A stretch of 64,000 nt of DNA from Bacteroidota bacterium (GCA_013390605.1 JACAUB010000001.1:4249416-4313415); one strand, 5' to 3'; numbered from the stretch's first letter, positions 26,394 to 36,349 are shown. Made by a program: numbers and translations. Notes: generated from the sequence alone by a model not told the origin.

Positions 26394-27776
26394 ATGAAAT
26401 TCCGTATTGAAAAAGATACCATGGGAACTGTTGAAGTTCCAGAAAACGTATATTGGGGGGCACAAACCCAGCGTTCTAAAGACAACTTCAAAATTGGAGA
26501 TGGGAAAATGCCTATCGAAATTATTCGTGCATTTGCCTATCTAAAAAAAGCCGCAGCCCTTACCAATCTTGAACTTGGCGTTTTATCTAAAGATAAATCT
26601 GATTTGATTGGTCAGGTTTGCGACGAAATACTATCAGGTTCTCTCGACGATCAGTTTCCATTGGTCGTATGGCAAACAGGATCGGGTACGCAAAGCAACA
26701 TGAATGTAAATGAGGTGATCTCGAATAGAGCGCATGTATTAGCTGGTGGCGTATTGGGAGAAGGGAAAAGCCCTGTGCACCCAAATGATGATGCAAACAA
26801 ATCGCAATCATCTAACGACACGTTCCCCACTGCAATGCATATTGCGGCCTATAAGATGTTGATTGATGTAACGATTCCGGGTGTTGAGTTGTTAAGAAAA
26901 ACATTGGCAGCAAAATCAGAAGCTTTTAAAGACATTGTAAAGATTGGTCGTACTCACCTGATGGACGCAACTCCTCTGACATTAGGACAAGAGTTTTCAG
27001 CCTATGTATCTCAACTCGATCATGGATTAGTAGCATTAAGAAATACGCTACCTCATCTTGCAGAGTTAGCCCTTGGAGGAACAGCTGTAGGCACAGGAAT
27101 CAATACGCCAAAAGGATATTCTGAGTTAGTGGCACAAAAGATTGCTGAATTAAGCGGATATCCCTTCGTTACGGCTCCAAACAAATTTGAAGCACTATCA
27201 GCCCACGATGCACTGGTAGAATCGTCAGGCGCGTTAAAAAGACTTGCAGTAAGCCTTATGAAAATAGGGAACGACACACGTTTACTTGGATCAGGCCCAC
27301 GTTGTGGTATTGGTGAACTTTCACTTCCTGAAAACGAACCGGGTTCTTCTATTATGCCCGGTAAAGTAAATCCTACGCAAAATGAGGCATTAACAATGGT
27401 TTGTGCTCAGGTTATTGGTTGTGACGCTGCGATTACTGTTGCTGGAACACATGGACATTTTCAATTGAATGTTTTTAAACCTGTTATTATCTTTAACTTC
27501 CTGATGGCTGCTCGTCTGTTGGGTGACGCCTGTGTTTCATTCAACAATAATTGTGCAGTCGGCATAAAAGCAAATGAACGTAATATTGAAAAGAATCTTG
27601 AAAATTCGCTGATGCTTGTTACAGCCCTCAATACCCATATAGGATATGAAAATGCTGCAAAGATTGCAAAGAAAGCTCACCACGAAGGCACTTCACTTCG
27701 TCAGGCGGCTATCGCTTTAGATTTATTAACCGATGAGCAGTTTACCGAGTGGGTAAATCCACGTAAAATGATCTAA
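26394..27776 (+). CDS. fumC: Fumarate hydratase class II
   Basis: This 460-residue iron-independent fumarase interconverts fumarate and malate. N-terminal RIEKDTMGTVEVPENVYWGAQTQRS and WQTGSGTQSNMNVNEV bind substrate, KIGRTHLMDATPLTLGQE carries the catalytic His, and GSSIMPGKVNPTQNEAL is the superfamily signature loop with the catalytic Ser. Length is typical. With mdh and maeB in the same 8-kb stretch it supplies the malate-fumarate step of the reductive succinate branch. A strong hairpin follows the stop. Confidence 0.97.
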   Translation: MKFRIEKDTMGTVEVPENVYWGAQTQRSKDNFKIGDGKMPIEIIRAFAYLKKAAALTNLELGVLSKDKSDLIGQVCDEILSGSLDDQFPLVVWQTGSGTQSNMNVNEVISNRAHVLAGGVLGEGKSPVHPNDDANKSQSSNDTFPTAMHIAAYKMLIDVTIPGVELLRKTLAAKSEAFKDIVKIGRTHLMDATPLTLGQEFSAYVSQLDHGLVALRNTLPHLAELALGGTAVGTGINTPKGYSELVAQKIAELSGYPFVTAPNKFEALSAHDALVESSGALKRLAVSLMKIGNDTRLLGSGPRCGIGELSLPENEPGSSIMPGKVNPTQNEALTMVCAQVIGCDAAITVAGTHGHFQLNVFKPVIIFNFLMAARLLGDACVSFNNNCAVGIKANERNIEKNLENSLMLVTALNTHIGYENAAKIAKKAHHEGTSLRQAAIALDLLTDEQFTEWVNPRKMI

Positions 27777-27790
27777 TATAACTATTGCAG

Positions 27791-27832
27791 AAGAAGAAAG
27801 GCTGTCCTAATAATGGGACAGCCTTTCTTCTT
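27791..27832. terminator. 17-bp hairpin terminator between fumC and the flavin reductase gene
   Basis: AAGAAGAAAGGCTGTCC (27791-27807) pairs perfectly with GGACAGCCTTTCTTCTT (27816-27832) around an 8-base loop. A-rich and T-rich stem ends give a U-rich 3' side on either strand, so it may serve both converging genes. Confidence 0.8.
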
Positions 27833-27871
27833 GTAGTAATTTACTGTTTGATTGCTTTTTATAAATTGAAT

Positions 27872-28438
27872 TTAAACTTTTTCTTTCATAAACTTACCTA
27901 CCTTATGAGCATCACCAGCATGCGAACCCATACTCCAATAATTACTATCAGGCATGGTAAGTATTAAAGGATGAATCTTTTTATAATCAGGACATCCACC
28001 GCGAAGGAATACATCAAAAGCAGCAACTCTTGCAATTTCGCCGATGAATAGATAGTTATCGGGTAATTCAACAGTCTGTACTAATTTACATTCCATACTA
28101 ATAGGACATTCCCTAATCATTGGTGCTGTTCCGGTTATACCATAACAGAAATCGAATAATTCAGACTTGTCACGATCTCTACCTGAGACCAACCCGCAAT
28201 AATCTGTTTCGATTACCTGATCTTGTGCCGGAATATTGACACTAAATGTCTTGTTTTCAAAAATCCCTTTGCTTGTATAGTGCTCTTTGCCTATAGATAC
28301 AGCAATCATGGGGGGATCTGAATTTACGCGACTTACCCAAACGGCAGTCATGAAGTTAGCTTTTCCTTCTACGTTGGCGCCTACAATTGTAACGGGCATT
28401 GGAATATAGACGTCTTTTTCGATACTTATTCTGTTCAT
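27872..28438 (-). CDS. Flavin reductase family protein (FMN-binding split barrel)
   Basis: This 188-residue flavoprotein is related to FlaRed/HpaC-like proteins. The N-terminal MPVTIVGANVEGKANFMTA is the flavin phosphate-binding region, and DPPMIAVSIGKEHYTSKGI and KTFSVNIP are conserved. Members reduce flavin with NAD(P)H or act as electron carriers in anaerobes. It converges on fumC and shares the hairpin at 27791-27832. No partner oxygenase is visible. Confidence 0.87.
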   Translation of the reverse strand: MNRISIEKDVYIPMPVTIVGANVEGKANFMTAVWVSRVNSDPPMIAVSIGKEHYTSKGIFENKTFSVNIPAQDQVIETDYCGLVSGRDRDKSELFDFCYGITGTAPMIRECPISMECKLVQTVELPDNYLFIGEIARVAAFDVFLRGGCPDYKKIHPLILTMPDSNYWSMGSHAGDAHKVGKFMKEKV

Positions 28439-28470
28439 AGTGGTCGATTTTATCGGTCATCCTTATTTCC

Positions 28471-28501
28471 CAAATATAATGGCAGAATAAACAGAATGCA
28501 A
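28471..28501 (-). promoter_or_regulatory. Promoter for the flavin reductase gene
   Basis: Minus-strand TTG (28499-28501) and TATATTTG (28471-28478) are 20 bases apart, matching the Bacteroidota -33/-7 pattern. The leader to the start at 28438 would be about 27 bases. Confidence 0.55.
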
Positions 28502-28519
28502 GTATTGCGAAAGAAAAAA

Positions 28520-30121
28520 TTAATAATTATTTAACATCAGTTTATCAAGGCCGAATAGCGCATCAGCATTGGGTTTTAGACCATTCATATAAAATACAAA
28601 TGCATTCATTACATGATTCCTACCCCTGTATATATGAATAATCTGTACCAATTGAATGTTATTGAAGCATTTTCCATACACTTCGTGTGGGTTTTTATAG
28701 TCGCGACTCGTACAAATGAACCAACCATCCATACCGGTTACAAATCCTCCACGCGACTTATTTATCCATGCATATTTATGAATATCTTCAAATTTACCCA
28801 AGGCAAGTACTTTCATTTTTAAAGGATAAGCAACATAATAGTCGAGATTAGCCGCCGGAAACCATCGCCAACTAATGATAGGCGCATTCTTACTGATCAA
28901 TCCTTTATCTTCAGTCTCCTGTTTAATACTTTTAAATTGTTTTTCAATCTGCCTCCATCCATAAAGATCAAGGGTAACATCATTACTTCCCAAATCGTTC
29001 ACATTTGCATTTTGAGTTTTCCTATCAAACCATCCATGATTGACTTGTCCTATACCAATTGAAAGTGCTAACACAATCAAAACGAGCGCAGGAATCAATA
29101 GACTAAGCGATTTTCTTGAATATTTATGGTTCACAATACGTTCTCGTTGCCAACAAGCAGCAAGAAGAATCAGAGTAGTATAAGCAGGACCGGTCCAATG
29201 TGGTAAGGTTCTTCTCGTTAGTGCAATACATAGAAAAAGAAGTATGGTTGGTAGTGCGGTAAAAAGAAGTATCTTTTTATGTTCACGACTTAGAAAATGA
29301 CGATGACGGATAATGGCAATCAACGCCATGATAATCATAATAAATACTAACGGATTATTATATAATACCTCTCCAAAAAATTCAGTAAAGAAGTAATCGA
29401 AACGTAAACCTGTATGAGAGACCTCCACCCTTTCTGTATGATAAGTAAAACTAATAAAACTATTTTGAAAATTCCATATCAATACTGGAAGAAAGATGAT
29501 AAACGAAATAAGAATACTTAGATATAACTCTTTTTTTCTAAGCCACTGTTTCTTATAAAATACAATATATGAAACCGCTCCAATCCAAAGAAATACGCTG
29601 GTATATTTAGAGAGCATTGATAGACCGATAAACAATCCCGCTAAATAAAAGTCTGTTTTTGAACCTTTATCCGAAACATCGGGAAGTACTTTTAGGACAT
29701 AATAAAGACCCGCTAACCAGAAAAAGAGCTGCGGAGCATCTGGCATTATAAAAATACCGGCGATAACTGAAGCATAAATGGATGAAGTAAATATTATAGC
29801 AGCTATGAGTCCGGTTAACTCATCACGAAGCAAAGTCCCTATTTTAAAGATAATCCATGTGCTTCCTGCACTTAAGATTACAGGACCCAATCGAATGAAC
29901 AACTCGCTATTAAAAAGAAAGTTAAGGGTGAATAGTTGTATAACCCACCCAACCATTGGAGGATGATCAAAATGACTTAAACTAGGAAAAAATGCATAAG
30001 TAAGATAATAGACCTCATCATTTCCCAACTCTATAAAAGCAGCAATACAAAGTCGTCCTATTGTAGCAAGAGCAATCAACCAGTATACAAGCTTACGAAC
30101 AGAATAATTTTCTAATCCCAT
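28520..30121 (-). CDS. Glycosyltransferase family 39-like membrane protein (ArnT/PMT type)
   Basis: This 533-residue polytopic protein has about 10-12 hydrophobic segments. The first periplasmic loop has GNDEVYY and SHFDHPPMVGW, the acidic and DHPP motifs typical of GT39/GT83 enzymes that use polyprenyl-phosphate sugar donors. The C-terminal soluble part (about 370-533) holds SWRWFPAANLDYYVAYPLKM. It probably moves a sugar to lipid A, a polyprenyl carrier or a protein at the periplasmic face. Neither donor nor acceptor can be told. It stands alone, with the stop 81 bases from the flavin reductase start. Confidence 0.87.
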   Translation of the reverse strand: MGLENYSVRKLVYWLIALATIGRLCIAAFIELGNDEVYYLTYAFFPSLSHFDHPPMVGWVIQLFTLNFLFNSELFIRLGPVILSAGSTWIIFKIGTLLRDELTGLIAAIIFTSSIYASVIAGIFIMPDAPQLFFWLAGLYYVLKVLPDVSDKGSKTDFYLAGLFIGLSMLSKYTSVFLWIGAVSYIVFYKKQWLRKKELYLSILISFIIFLPVLIWNFQNSFISFTYHTERVEVSHTGLRFDYFFTEFFGEVLYNNPLVFIMIIMALIAIIRHRHFLSREHKKILLFTALPTILLFLCIALTRRTLPHWTGPAYTTLILLAACWQRERIVNHKYSRKSLSLLIPALVLIVLALSIGIGQVNHGWFDRKTQNANVNDLGSNDVTLDLYGWRQIEKQFKSIKQETEDKGLISKNAPIISWRWFPAANLDYYVAYPLKMKVLALGKFEDIHKYAWINKSRGGFVTGMDGWFICTSRDYKNPHEVYGKCFNNIQLVQIIHIYRGRNHVMNAFVFYMNGLKPNADALFGLDKLMLNNY

Positions 30122-30273
30122 AAAAAATAGATTTGTCTTTTAAAGATCGATAATTACAAACCTTTCCAGCTTTTAGAACAAAATAAGTTGACTTTAGATT
30201 AGATTTATCACATTAATTGAGTGAACGTAAACTTACCAAAAAGCAGCTAACCTACTAGTAAAAAGATTAATAA

Positions 30274-31518
30274 TTAGAAACGTTTAAATATCCTTCTTCT
30301 GAATACAAAGATACTTATTACAAGTGAAAATAGCATTCCAAATCCAATGAGACGATAAACCAACGTAGAAGCCACATTAACAATGGGTCCTACTGGTCTT
30401 ACAGGGGTAATTCCAGTAAAACGGTAAACTGGGTTAAGATAGATGGTTACACTATCAGCACCGTGAATACCTTTAAAGAGAATTTCAGTACGAATATAAG
30501 GTTCATTTTTATTGATGGCTATAGAAGCCTTCGATCTATTCAATACTTTTCCTTTCAATTTTCCATTTTGCCCAATAAAGCGAAAGGCTAAAGCATTTGA
30601 TGTAACTGAAACAAAAAGAGAGTCGTTTTTTACTGTAACATTACTTACAATCGGAAGCTTGTGGATATTTTTGATCGTACTATCAACTGTTTGACCTTCA
30701 TACTTTCCAACACTTACACCATAGGCATTTCCAGCCTTGAGATTTGAGAGTATGATTGTAGCTTCTACTGAAGGTGAATTAATAAAAGTAATACAACGAG
30801 CCACCTCTCCTGGTTTATTGACATCGTGAGCATCATCGGATGCTAAAATATAGGCAGGATATCCCGAAGAGAGTGCAGCGTCCCACTGCTTGAGCGAGAA
30901 CCGATAATGATTCAGCGCCTCAAGTAGGTCATAATTTCGCAAATATTTAAAATCTTCAGGAGAATATCCCTTTCGAAACTCAGGATGTGCAATTGCAACT
31001 ATATCATTATGTTTTTTGAGAACATTAATAATATGTTGTTTATGTTGTAATGTTTGTCCAAAAGGATAATCAAGAAACGATACACTTTGGGCCCCAATAC
31101 AAACCTGATGATTTTTTTTTATACCATAGCCATGCTCATAAGCAGGGATATAAAAGGGCTTCGTTATCAACGTAGTATTGATCCGCATATAATCAGATAT
31201 CGAAAACACACCATACCCAAGTGCAGTATAGGTTTTTACAATAGCTCCACCAGTGTTACTCCGTCCATCTGTGAGACCACCAGCCATACGTGTATGCATG
31301 TGAAAGTTCGCCTTATGCCAGTTGGAACTATCCATTGAGGCATAAGGGTTCCATATTTTCTCACCTTTAAAGGGAGCCGGTTCTGTAAACTTATAAATTG
31401 GGGCACTTAAATAAAGCACTAGAACAATAATAAGAATGGCTGAAATAACTAAACTAACCCCTTTTACCAGGAAAATAATTCCTTTACTCAATAGCGTTAA
31501 TAATTTATGCATTTGCAA
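30274..31518 (-). CDS. Membrane-anchored PHP-domain phosphoesterase-like protein
   Basis: This 414-residue protein has an N-terminal transmembrane helix (about 15-37) and a C-terminal one (about 385-407, followed by the basic FRRRIFKRF). Between them is a PHP-type metal-dependent domain: FHMHTRMAGG with HxH, DIVAIAHPEF with a metal His, and LASDDAHDVNKPG with the terminal acid-His pair. The catalytic domain should face the periplasm. PHP proteins hydrolyse phosphoesters or related bonds. The substrate is unknown and neighbours do not help. About 100 residues after the PHP part look like a beta domain. Confidence 0.78.
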   Translation of the reverse strand: MQMHKLLTLLSKGIIFLVKGVSLVISAILIIVLVLYLSAPIYKFTEPAPFKGEKIWNPYASMDSSNWHKANFHMHTRMAGGLTDGRSNTGGAIVKTYTALGYGVFSISDYMRINTTLITKPFYIPAYEHGYGIKKNHQVCIGAQSVSFLDYPFGQTLQHKQHIINVLKKHNDIVAIAHPEFRKGYSPEDFKYLRNYDLLEALNHYRFSLKQWDAALSSGYPAYILASDDAHDVNKPGEVARCITFINSPSVEATIILSNLKAGNAYGVSVGKYEGQTVDSTIKNIHKLPIVSNVTVKNDSLFVSVTSNALAFRFIGQNGKLKGKVLNRSKASIAINKNEPYIRTEILFKGIHGADSVTIYLNPVYRFTGITPVRPVGPIVNVASTLVYRLIGFGMLFSLVISIFVFRRRIFKRF

Positions 31519-31546
31519 TTTATTCGATACGTATTAAATGATCGGA

Positions 31547-31554
31547 CAAAAGTA
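31547..31554 (-). promoter_or_regulatory. -7 element for the PHP-domain gene
   Basis: Minus-strand TACTTTTG matches TAnnTTTG, 29 bases upstream of the start at 31518. No -33 box is seen at the usual spacing. Confidence 0.45.
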
Positions 31555-31602
31555 GTTGAAATAATACAACTCTCCCCACGTTACAGCAGGGAGTTAAAAA
31601 GT

Positions 31603-33138
31603 TTAAAGTGGAATATTACCATGCTTCCGAGGAGGATTTGTAACACTTTTGTTTCTGGTCATTTCAAGCGCATTGATTACCTTTAAGCGTGTATCGCGTG
31701 GAAAGATAACCTCGTCAACATAACCCAATTCGGCAGCTTTGTATGGATTAGCAAACGCTTCGCGATACTCATCTACCTTCTCTGCTTTATCTGCTGGACT
31801 AAGCTTTTTGTGTAGAATACTTACAGCACCATCAGGACCCATAACAGCAATTTCGGCAGTTGGAAATGCATAGTTTACATCAGCACCAATGTGCTTGCTC
31901 GACATCACGCAGTAAGCACCACCATAAGCCTTACGGGTAATAATAGTAATTTTGGGAACCGTAGCTTCGCAAAAAGCAAAAAGGAGCTTGGCGCCATGAC
32001 GAATGATACCACCATACTCTTGCGAGGTGCCTGGAAGGAAGCCAGGAACATCTTCAAAAGTAACCAACGGAATATTAAAAGCATCGCAGAAACGAACAAA
32101 GCGGGCTGCTTTAACAGAAGAATTGCTATCTAAAACACCTGCAAGATAACCTGGTTGATTCGCAACAATACCCACTGGATGACCATCAAAACGTGCAAAT
32201 CCAATGATGATATTCTGAGCATAATAAGGCATAATTTCGAAGAAGTTATGATTATCAATAACAGAATAGATAAGCTCTTTCATGTCGTAAGGCTTGTTCG
32301 GATCATTAGGAATTAATGTTTGAAGCATCTCATCGGACCTATCAATAGGATCATCACTTGGATGGAGGGGAGGATCTTCCATATTGTTACTAGGAATAAA
32401 ACTCATCAACTCACGAATCATCATGATAGCCTGGTCATCATCATCCGCCATAAAGTGAGCAACACCACTTTTCTCATTATGTGTCATTGCACCACCAAGT
32501 TCTTCCTTTGTAACATCTTCATGAGTAACCGTCTTCACCACATCAGGCCCCGTTACAAACATGTAACTATTTTCCTTCGTCATCAGGATAAAATCAGTTA
32601 ATGCCGGAGAATATACAGCACCGCCGGCACAAGGGCCAAGTATTGCACTGATTTGAGGAATTACTCCTGAACTACGAACATTCCGATAGAAGATATCAGC
32701 ATATCCTGCTAAGCTCCTAACTCCGGCCTGAATACGTGCACCACCCGAATCGTTCAATCCGATAATAGGAGCACCCATTTTCATGGCAAGATCCATAACT
32801 TTCACTACTTTGTCAGCATTGGCACGACTCATGGAACCACCAAAGACGGTGAAATCCTGTGCATGAACATAAACCAGTCGTCCATCTATTTTACCATATC
32901 CGGTAACCATTCCATCACCCAAAATCTTTTCCTTATCGGCGCCAAAATCGTGCGAGCGATGAACGACAAACTTATCCAACTCAGTAAAAGTACCAGGGTC
33001 AAGTAAAAGATCTATACGTTCGCGGGCAGTCATTCGCCCAGAAGCATGTTGTTTCTTAATGCGATCTAAACCACCACCTTGTTCAGCAAGATGATTCAGT
33101 GCTTCAAGCTTATTATATTTTTCATCCAATGTAGACAT
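31603..33138 (-). CDS. Acyl-CoA carboxylase carboxyltransferase subunit (propionyl-CoA carboxylase beta / MmdA type)
   Basis: This 511-residue crotonase-fold carboxyltransferase moves a carboxyl group between biotin and an acyl-CoA. RIDLLLDPGTFTELD, the first oxyanion hole GLNDSGGARIQAGV, GPCAGGAVYSPALTDFI, and the second-half KAYGGAYCVMSSK are all present. Length and the PRKHGNIPL C-terminus match propionyl-CoA carboxylase beta and methylmalonyl-CoA decarboxylase alpha. It ends a three-gene operon with its carrier and biotin carboxylase subunits. The carboxylase subunit favours ATP-driven carboxylation over sodium-pumping decarboxylation. Confidence 0.95.
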   Translation of the reverse strand: MSTLDEKYNKLEALNHLAEQGGGLDRIKKQHASGRMTARERIDLLLDPGTFTELDKFVVHRSHDFGADKEKILGDGMVTGYGKIDGRLVYVHAQDFTVFGGSMSRANADKVVKVMDLAMKMGAPIIGLNDSGGARIQAGVRSLAGYADIFYRNVRSSGVIPQISAILGPCAGGAVYSPALTDFILMTKENSYMFVTGPDVVKTVTHEDVTKEELGGAMTHNEKSGVAHFMADDDDQAIMMIRELMSFIPSNNMEDPPLHPSDDPIDRSDEMLQTLIPNDPNKPYDMKELIYSVIDNHNFFEIMPYYAQNIIIGFARFDGHPVGIVANQPGYLAGVLDSNSSVKAARFVRFCDAFNIPLVTFEDVPGFLPGTSQEYGGIIRHGAKLLFAFCEATVPKITIITRKAYGGAYCVMSSKHIGADVNYAFPTAEIAVMGPDGAVSILHKKLSPADKAEKVDEYREAFANPYKAAELGYVDEVIFPRDTRLKVINALEMTRNKSVTNPPRKHGNIPL

Positions 33139-33152
33139 GGCAATTCGATTAA

Positions 33153-33674
33153 TTATTCAATAATGATTAAAATCTGATGGGCATCAACAATAGAGCCCTC
33201 TTTAACACGGATTTCTTTAATAACTCCAGGATTTTTTGCCTTGAATTCGCTCTCCATCTTCATTGCAGAGATGGTGATAACAGGCTGACCTGCTTCAACA
33301 GATTGACCTACTTTTACAAGTATTGATACAACCTTTCCAGGCATTGGTGAAGAAATATTATTTTCTCCTGATGTTGCTGTTCCTTTCATTCTACTACGCT
33401 GATACTTCTTTTCAGCATCAATAATTTCCACATTAAAGCTCTTGTAGAAAGTATTCATCACGTAGTGTTTGGGAGTATCACCCTCAATCATTTCAATAGC
33501 AAATGACTGTCCACCAATGATAATAGAATAAAGACCATCTCCCATCTGAAGAATATCTGCATCATAAATACGATTATCGATAGAGATTCTTGCATCTGTG
33601 CTATCCGATTCCAAAAGTTTAACATCAACCTTACGACCATCTATGATAAAGTCGAGTGACATATGTTTTCCCAT
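33153..33674 (-). CDS. Biotin carboxyl carrier subunit of acyl-CoA carboxylase
   Basis: This 173-residue carrier has a C-terminal biotinyl domain (about 105-173). The biotin-accepting Lys139 is in the AMKM motif and the domain starts with SPMPGKV. The N-terminal 95 residues are a beta-rich part that docks to the partner subunits. A flexible Ser/Gly/Asn linker joins the two. The start may be Met1 or Met5. Gaps of 14 and 29 bases to its neighbours support one transcript. Confidence 0.93.
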   Translation of the reverse strand: MGKHMSLDFIIDGRKVDVKLLESDSTDARISIDNRIYDADILQMGDGLYSIIIGGQSFAIEMIEGDTPKHYVMNTFYKSFNVEIIDAEKKYQRSRMKGTATSGENNISSPMPGKVVSILVKVGQSVEAGQPVITISAMKMESEFKAKNPGVIKEIRVKEGSIVDAHQILIIIE

Positions 33675-33703
33675 ATAAGTTTTTGATTGAAAATCTTGAA
33701 TAA

Positions 33704-35224
33704 TTAAATCTCAGTGATTGCTTTTCTGCGACCAAATCGTTTCCAGATACTTGATTTCATCAATGGAGCCCATCGTGAATTCTTCTCTTCAAGTTTAGAA
33801 TGATAATCAAAGAAGGCAACCATTACAGCAAGATCTTCGTATAGCTGAAGGCTGTTACCACCGAAATCTCCCTCAGCAAGTAAGAATTCAAGATTATTTT
33901 CAATAAAATGGGTGGTGTAATTACCGTCTCTGAAGCCAGGTGCATCCATAATCCGTGAGAGAAAGCGAATGGATGTTTTAACACCAGTAATTTTATACTC
34001 ATAGAGTGCTCGTTTCATTCTTTCTATGGCAGCTTCTCTGGTCGATCCCCAAACAATGAGTTTGGCAATCATCGAATCATAATAAATCGGAATAGTATAA
34101 CCTTCGTAAACATAACCATCGCAACGAATACCAAAGCCATAGGGTTCAGTAAGATGCCTGATCAAACCAGGATTAGGCATAAAATTATTTTCAGCATCTT
34201 CAGCATATACGCGACACTCAATGGCATGACCATGTTGGCGAAGATCTTCTTGCTTAAAAGGCAAGACTTGATTATTCGCAATATTAATTTGTTCCTTAAC
34301 CAGATCGACTCCCACTACACGTTCAGTAATAGGATGTTCAACCTGAAGACGCGTATTCATCTCCAGAAAATAATAGTTAAGGTTATCATCAACAATAAAC
34401 TCAATAGTCCCGGCTCCCGAATAATTAACTGCTTTTGCGGCAGCTACAGCTGCATCACCCATTTCTTTTCGCTTTTCAGATGTCATTATAGGAGAAGGGG
34501 CCTCTTCGACTACTTTCTGGTGACGACGTTGAACCGAGCACTCTCTTTCGAATAGGTGAACTGTATTACCATGTTTATCAGCAAGTATCTGAAATTCAAT
34601 ATGATGAGGCGACTCTATATACTTCTCTATATAGACCGAATCATCACCAAATGAAGCAGCAGCCTCAGAACGTGCTGCTCTGAGAGAACTCTTAATATCT
34701 TTATCTTTTTTCACCAGACGCATCCCCTTTCCACCACCACCGGCAGAAGCCTTAATCATAACAGGCAAACCAATGTTTTTAATAGCGGCAATGGCATCTT
34801 TTTCTGTTGTCACCTTATCAGTAGTTCCTGGAACAACAGGAACTCCAGCTGCAATCATCGTTCTACGAGCAGTAATCTTATCTCCCATGGTTGCAATAGC
34901 ATATGCTGTAGGCCCTATAAAGATAATCCCCTCATTGGCGCAGCGTTCAGAGAACGAGGCCTTTTCGCTAAGAAATCCATAACCGGGATGAATTGCATCA
35001 GCACCCGTTTTTTTAGCAACATCAATAATCTTATCCATATTGAGGTAGCTTTCAGTGGAGGGTGCCGGCCCAATAAGATAGGCCTCATCAGCATACCGAA
35101 CATGCATAGAGGCACGATCCGCTTCTGAAAAAACTGCAACTGTTTTGATACCCATCTCACGACACGTTCTCATAATTCGCACAGCAATTTCTCCACGATT
35201 GGCAACTAGTACTTTTTGAATCAT
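33704..35224 (-). CDS. Biotin carboxylase subunit of acyl-CoA carboxylase
   Basis: This 506-residue ATP-grasp enzyme carboxylates biotin on the carrier. VLVANRGEIAVRIMRTCREMGI opens the N-domain, HPGYGFLSE follows, KASAGGGGKGMR is the ATP lid, and EFIVDDNLNYYFLEMNTRLQVEHPITE is the conserved metal and biotin region. It is about 50 residues longer than AccC because of a C-terminal tail, as in propionyl-CoA carboxylase-type subunits. First gene of the three-gene operon, which probably supports propionate formation or use. Confidence 0.95.
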   Translation of the reverse strand: MIQKVLVANRGEIAVRIMRTCREMGIKTVAVFSEADRASMHVRYADEAYLIGPAPSTESYLNMDKIIDVAKKTGADAIHPGYGFLSEKASFSERCANEGIIFIGPTAYAIATMGDKITARRTMIAAGVPVVPGTTDKVTTEKDAIAAIKNIGLPVMIKASAGGGGKGMRLVKKDKDIKSSLRAARSEAAASFGDDSVYIEKYIESPHHIEFQILADKHGNTVHLFERECSVQRRHQKVVEEAPSPIMTSEKRKEMGDAAVAAAKAVNYSGAGTIEFIVDDNLNYYFLEMNTRLQVEHPITERVVGVDLVKEQINIANNQVLPFKQEDLRQHGHAIECRVYAEDAENNFMPNPGLIRHLTEPYGFGIRCDGYVYEGYTIPIYYDSMIAKLIVWGSTREAAIERMKRALYEYKITGVKTSIRFLSRIMDAPGFRDGNYTTHFIENNLEFLLAEGDFGGNSLQLYEDLAVMVAFFDYHSKLEEKNSRWAPLMKSSIWKRFGRRKAITEI

Positions 35225-35486
35225 AATTGGTATTAGATTTAAAATTCACAAAGCTGTAAAAGTAAACAGCTATTGATATTCAGGCATAAAAAACCTTAAG
35301 TTTATATAAAGAACAAAAAACCTTCATTGCAAAACGTAATTCGGGCAGTAATTGTTTTGTGAAAAATAAAAAATAGGATAACACAGGTTTTACAATATGG
35401 AGCAATAAAGATACAGTTTTTTTAATACAGTACTGTAATACGAGAATAAAAGAAAGATTAAAATGACCTTTCTCCAATATCATAAA

Positions 35487-36275
35487 CTAATTTTTAAGCT
35501 TTTCATTTAAATTAGGGACAATAGATTTCATCACCTTTTTCACATTAATATATTTATTCAAATCTCTGAGAGCAATAACCCTATAGTGATTCTCAGAAAG
35601 ATATTGTAGATACTCTTTAAATAATTCAGGAGGGGTATTTACCCATGGATGCTCAACATCAGGAACACCGTGGATTGTTAATACTACGATCTTACCATTC
35701 CGGGCACTACTAAAAGCCTCTATTATTTGTTGTTTGTTATCTGCAGTCATTGCCCAACTTGGGATAAGCAATGGGTGATCAATTAACGGATTATAAGCTC
35801 GCCCACCTCCTGCGCGAGCTAACTTATACCCTTTTTCTCGTAAAACATCTATTGCGGAACGACTTAAATCATAGCCGGGATATGCAAAGGTTACTGGCTT
35901 CATAATATCCAATGAATCACATTTATGTTCAATATAATCAAGTTCGTCTATAAATTGTTCTTTTGATAATTTGCTTACACCTTTGTGGATTCTGGTATGA
36001 TTAGCCACTTCAAATCCCATTTTATCAAGCTCTTTGATCTGCCGCCAATTCATATACTTCGTGCTATCCTTAAAGTTTGGAGGAAATTCACAAATAAAAA
36101 AGGTAGCACCAAAACCATATTTCTTTAGAAGAGGAGCCACAATAGAATATTGACTTGCTGTGGCATCATCGAAAGTAAAGACTATAAGCTTATCAGGGAT
36201 TTGCTTTTTCAGGAATTGAGAATAACATGAAAGAGAATTGATTAGTATTAAAAAAAGAAAAGTAAATATTCTCAT
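35487..36275 (-). CDS. Secreted polysaccharide deacetylase family protein
   Basis: This 262-residue protein has a Sec signal (MRIFTFLFLILINSLSCYS) and a NodB-like barrel. The metal and catalytic motifs are visible: VFTFDDA with the Asp pair, NHTRIH as the His pair, FAYPGYD and the late VLTIHG. Family members remove N- or O-acetyl groups from cell-wall or other glycans. An SCY segment near residue 17 could be read as a weak lipobox. It has its own -7 element upstream, so it is not clearly part of the PUL. Confidence 0.87.
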   Translation of the reverse strand: MRIFTFLFLILINSLSCYSQFLKKQIPDKLIVFTFDDATASQYSIVAPLLKKYGFGATFFICEFPPNFKDSTKYMNWRQIKELDKMGFEVANHTRIHKGVSKLSKEQFIDELDYIEHKCDSLDIMKPVTFAYPGYDLSRSAIDVLREKGYKLARAGGGRAYNPLIDHPLLIPSWAMTADNKQQIIEAFSSARNGKIVVLTIHGVPDVEHPWVNTPPELFKEYLQYLSENHYRVIALRDLNKYINVKKVMKSIVPNLNEKLKN

Positions 36276-36349
36276 AGACTTTAGATTTTATCGAAAACGC
36301 ATTTAAATTAATAAGTTTCAGCTTTTTCGACAGTTATTATTAATAATAG

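Noticed and set aside
27785..27967. 60-codon open frame after fumC
   Set aside because: It runs through the terminator hairpin and into the antisense of the flavin reductase gene.
31603..35224. Reading the carboxylase operon as a sodium-pumping methylmalonyl-CoA decarboxylase
   Set aside because: No membrane beta subunit is present and a dedicated biotin carboxylase is, so ATP-dependent carboxylation is favoured.
35280..35483. 67-codon minus-strand open frame
   Set aside because: AT-rich, no start context, no motif; treated as gap sequence between the deacetylase and the carboxylase operon.
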